The notes beneath the pieces were generated by a model. It worked only from the letters and a program-made list of their open reading frames with translations, made no database searches and was not told the origin of the DNA. A DNA stretch of 64,000 nucleotides from positions 1 to 64,000 of the forward strand of contig NZ_JOHR01000010.1 in assembly GCF_000719775.1 (NCBI RefSeq), read 5' to 3'. How positions within the stretch are numbered: the stretch's first letter is position 1; every line of letters starts with the position of its first letter. Source of the DNA: Streptomyces sp. NRRL F-5135 (lineage in GTDB: Bacteria; Actinomycetota; Actinomycetes; Streptomycetales; Streptomycetaceae). This document shows positions 63,745 through 64,000 of this stretch, one piece after another. A program made the translations under genes and the position numbers.

Positions 63745-64000
63745 TCAGGCGTCGTCCGCCCGACCCGCGCGGGCCCGGTTCTCACCGCCCGCGCGGTCCC
63801 CGCCGACCAGTGCGAAGGTCTGCGCGGCGATCTCCAGCTCCTCGTCGGTCGGGACCACGGCCACCACGGTCCCGGCGGAGTCCGGCGAGACGATCCGGGG
63901 CTCGTCGGACCGTACGGCGTTGCGCTCGGCGTCCACTGCCAGGCCCAATGCCTCCAGGCCCGCGACGGCGGCCTCCCGTACGGCGGCCGCGTTCTCCCCG
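63745..64000 (-). CDS. ackA: acetate kinase, C-terminal part (runs off the window)
   Basis: The last ~84 residues of AckA, which interconverts acetate plus ATP and acetyl-phosphate. The visible part (GENAAAVREAAVAGLEALGLAVDAERN ... SPDSAGTVVAVVPTDEELEIAAQTFAL) matches the family's C-terminus. The short Asp/Arg/Ala tail after this is variable. The pta gene is usually upstream, beyond the window. Confidence 0.9.
   Translation of the reverse strand, partial: GENAAAVREAAVAGLEALGLAVDAERNAVRSDEPRIVSPDSAGTVVAVVPTDEELEIAAQTFALVGGDRAGGENRARAGRADDA

Overview
The window is chromosomal DNA of a Streptomyces species. The base composition is very GC-rich, GTG and TTG starts are common, and several genes are genus hallmarks: the scy-filP cytoskeletal pair, chitinase promoter direct repeats, DUF2550 after the ATP synthase operon, and DUF6230/DUF6114. 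From memory, the gene order matches the S. coelicolor core chromosome from about SCO5361 to SCO5424. That comparison is recall, not a search.

Layout. (1) 1-4.5 kb: threonylcarbamoyl-AMP synthase, a phosphatase-fold protein that lacks the usual nucleophile, a serine hydroxymethyltransferase and a WecA/MraY-type sugar-phosphate transferase. (2) 4.6-12.8 kb: the F1Fo ATP synthase operon atpIBEFHAGDC, with a probable Rex operator in front of it, then a DUF2550 membrane protein. (3) 13.4-17.4 kb: chitinase ChiC with the classical chitinase promoter repeats, and the ChiR/ChiS two-component system. (4) 17.5-34.7 kb: cobalamin adenosyltransferase, a DrrAB-like exporter divergent from a TetR regulator, 3-hydroxybutyryl-CoA dehydrogenase, a STAS protein, a large P-loop membrane protein, the mismatch endonuclease NucS, a luciferase-like oxidoreductase, two tandem ABC-2 transporters and FilP. 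(5) 35-41.8 kb: Scy, then methylmalonyl-CoA epimerase, thiolase and MeaB. (6) 42-49.8 kb: a PepSY protein divergent from an OmpR-type two-component system, MarR regulators, three AIM24 genes in a row, two DUF3817 genes and a thiamine-binding-type protein. (7) 49.8-51.5 kb: icmA, whose active-site residues mark it as isobutyryl-CoA mutase. (8) 51.5-54.9 kb: an accessory island with a small ORF, a ribbon-helix-helix/TnpB mobile element, a DUF6232 membrane protein paired with a small protein that shares its terminal motif, and the frameshifted, truncated end of an ABC permease. (9) 55-64 kb: a membrane protein, a TetR regulator facing a thioredoxin-like co-chaperone, a DUF6230-DUF6114-secreted protein cluster behind an array of palindromes, pyruvate kinase and the end of acetate kinase.

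Functional threads. Energy metabolism includes the ATP synthase, pyruvate kinase and acetate kinase. C4/C5 acyl-CoA metabolism includes 3-hydroxybutyryl-CoA dehydrogenase, thiolase, epimerase, MeaB, icmA and the B12 adenosyltransferase that would supply its cofactor. Polar growth includes Scy and FilP. The most novel-looking material is in the 51.5-54.9 kb island, above all the adjacent pair at 53548-54530. Both proteins carry the same Asn/Gly/Val motif, one at its C-terminus and the other at its N-terminus, an arrangement that recalls bacterial amyloid-signalling pairs.
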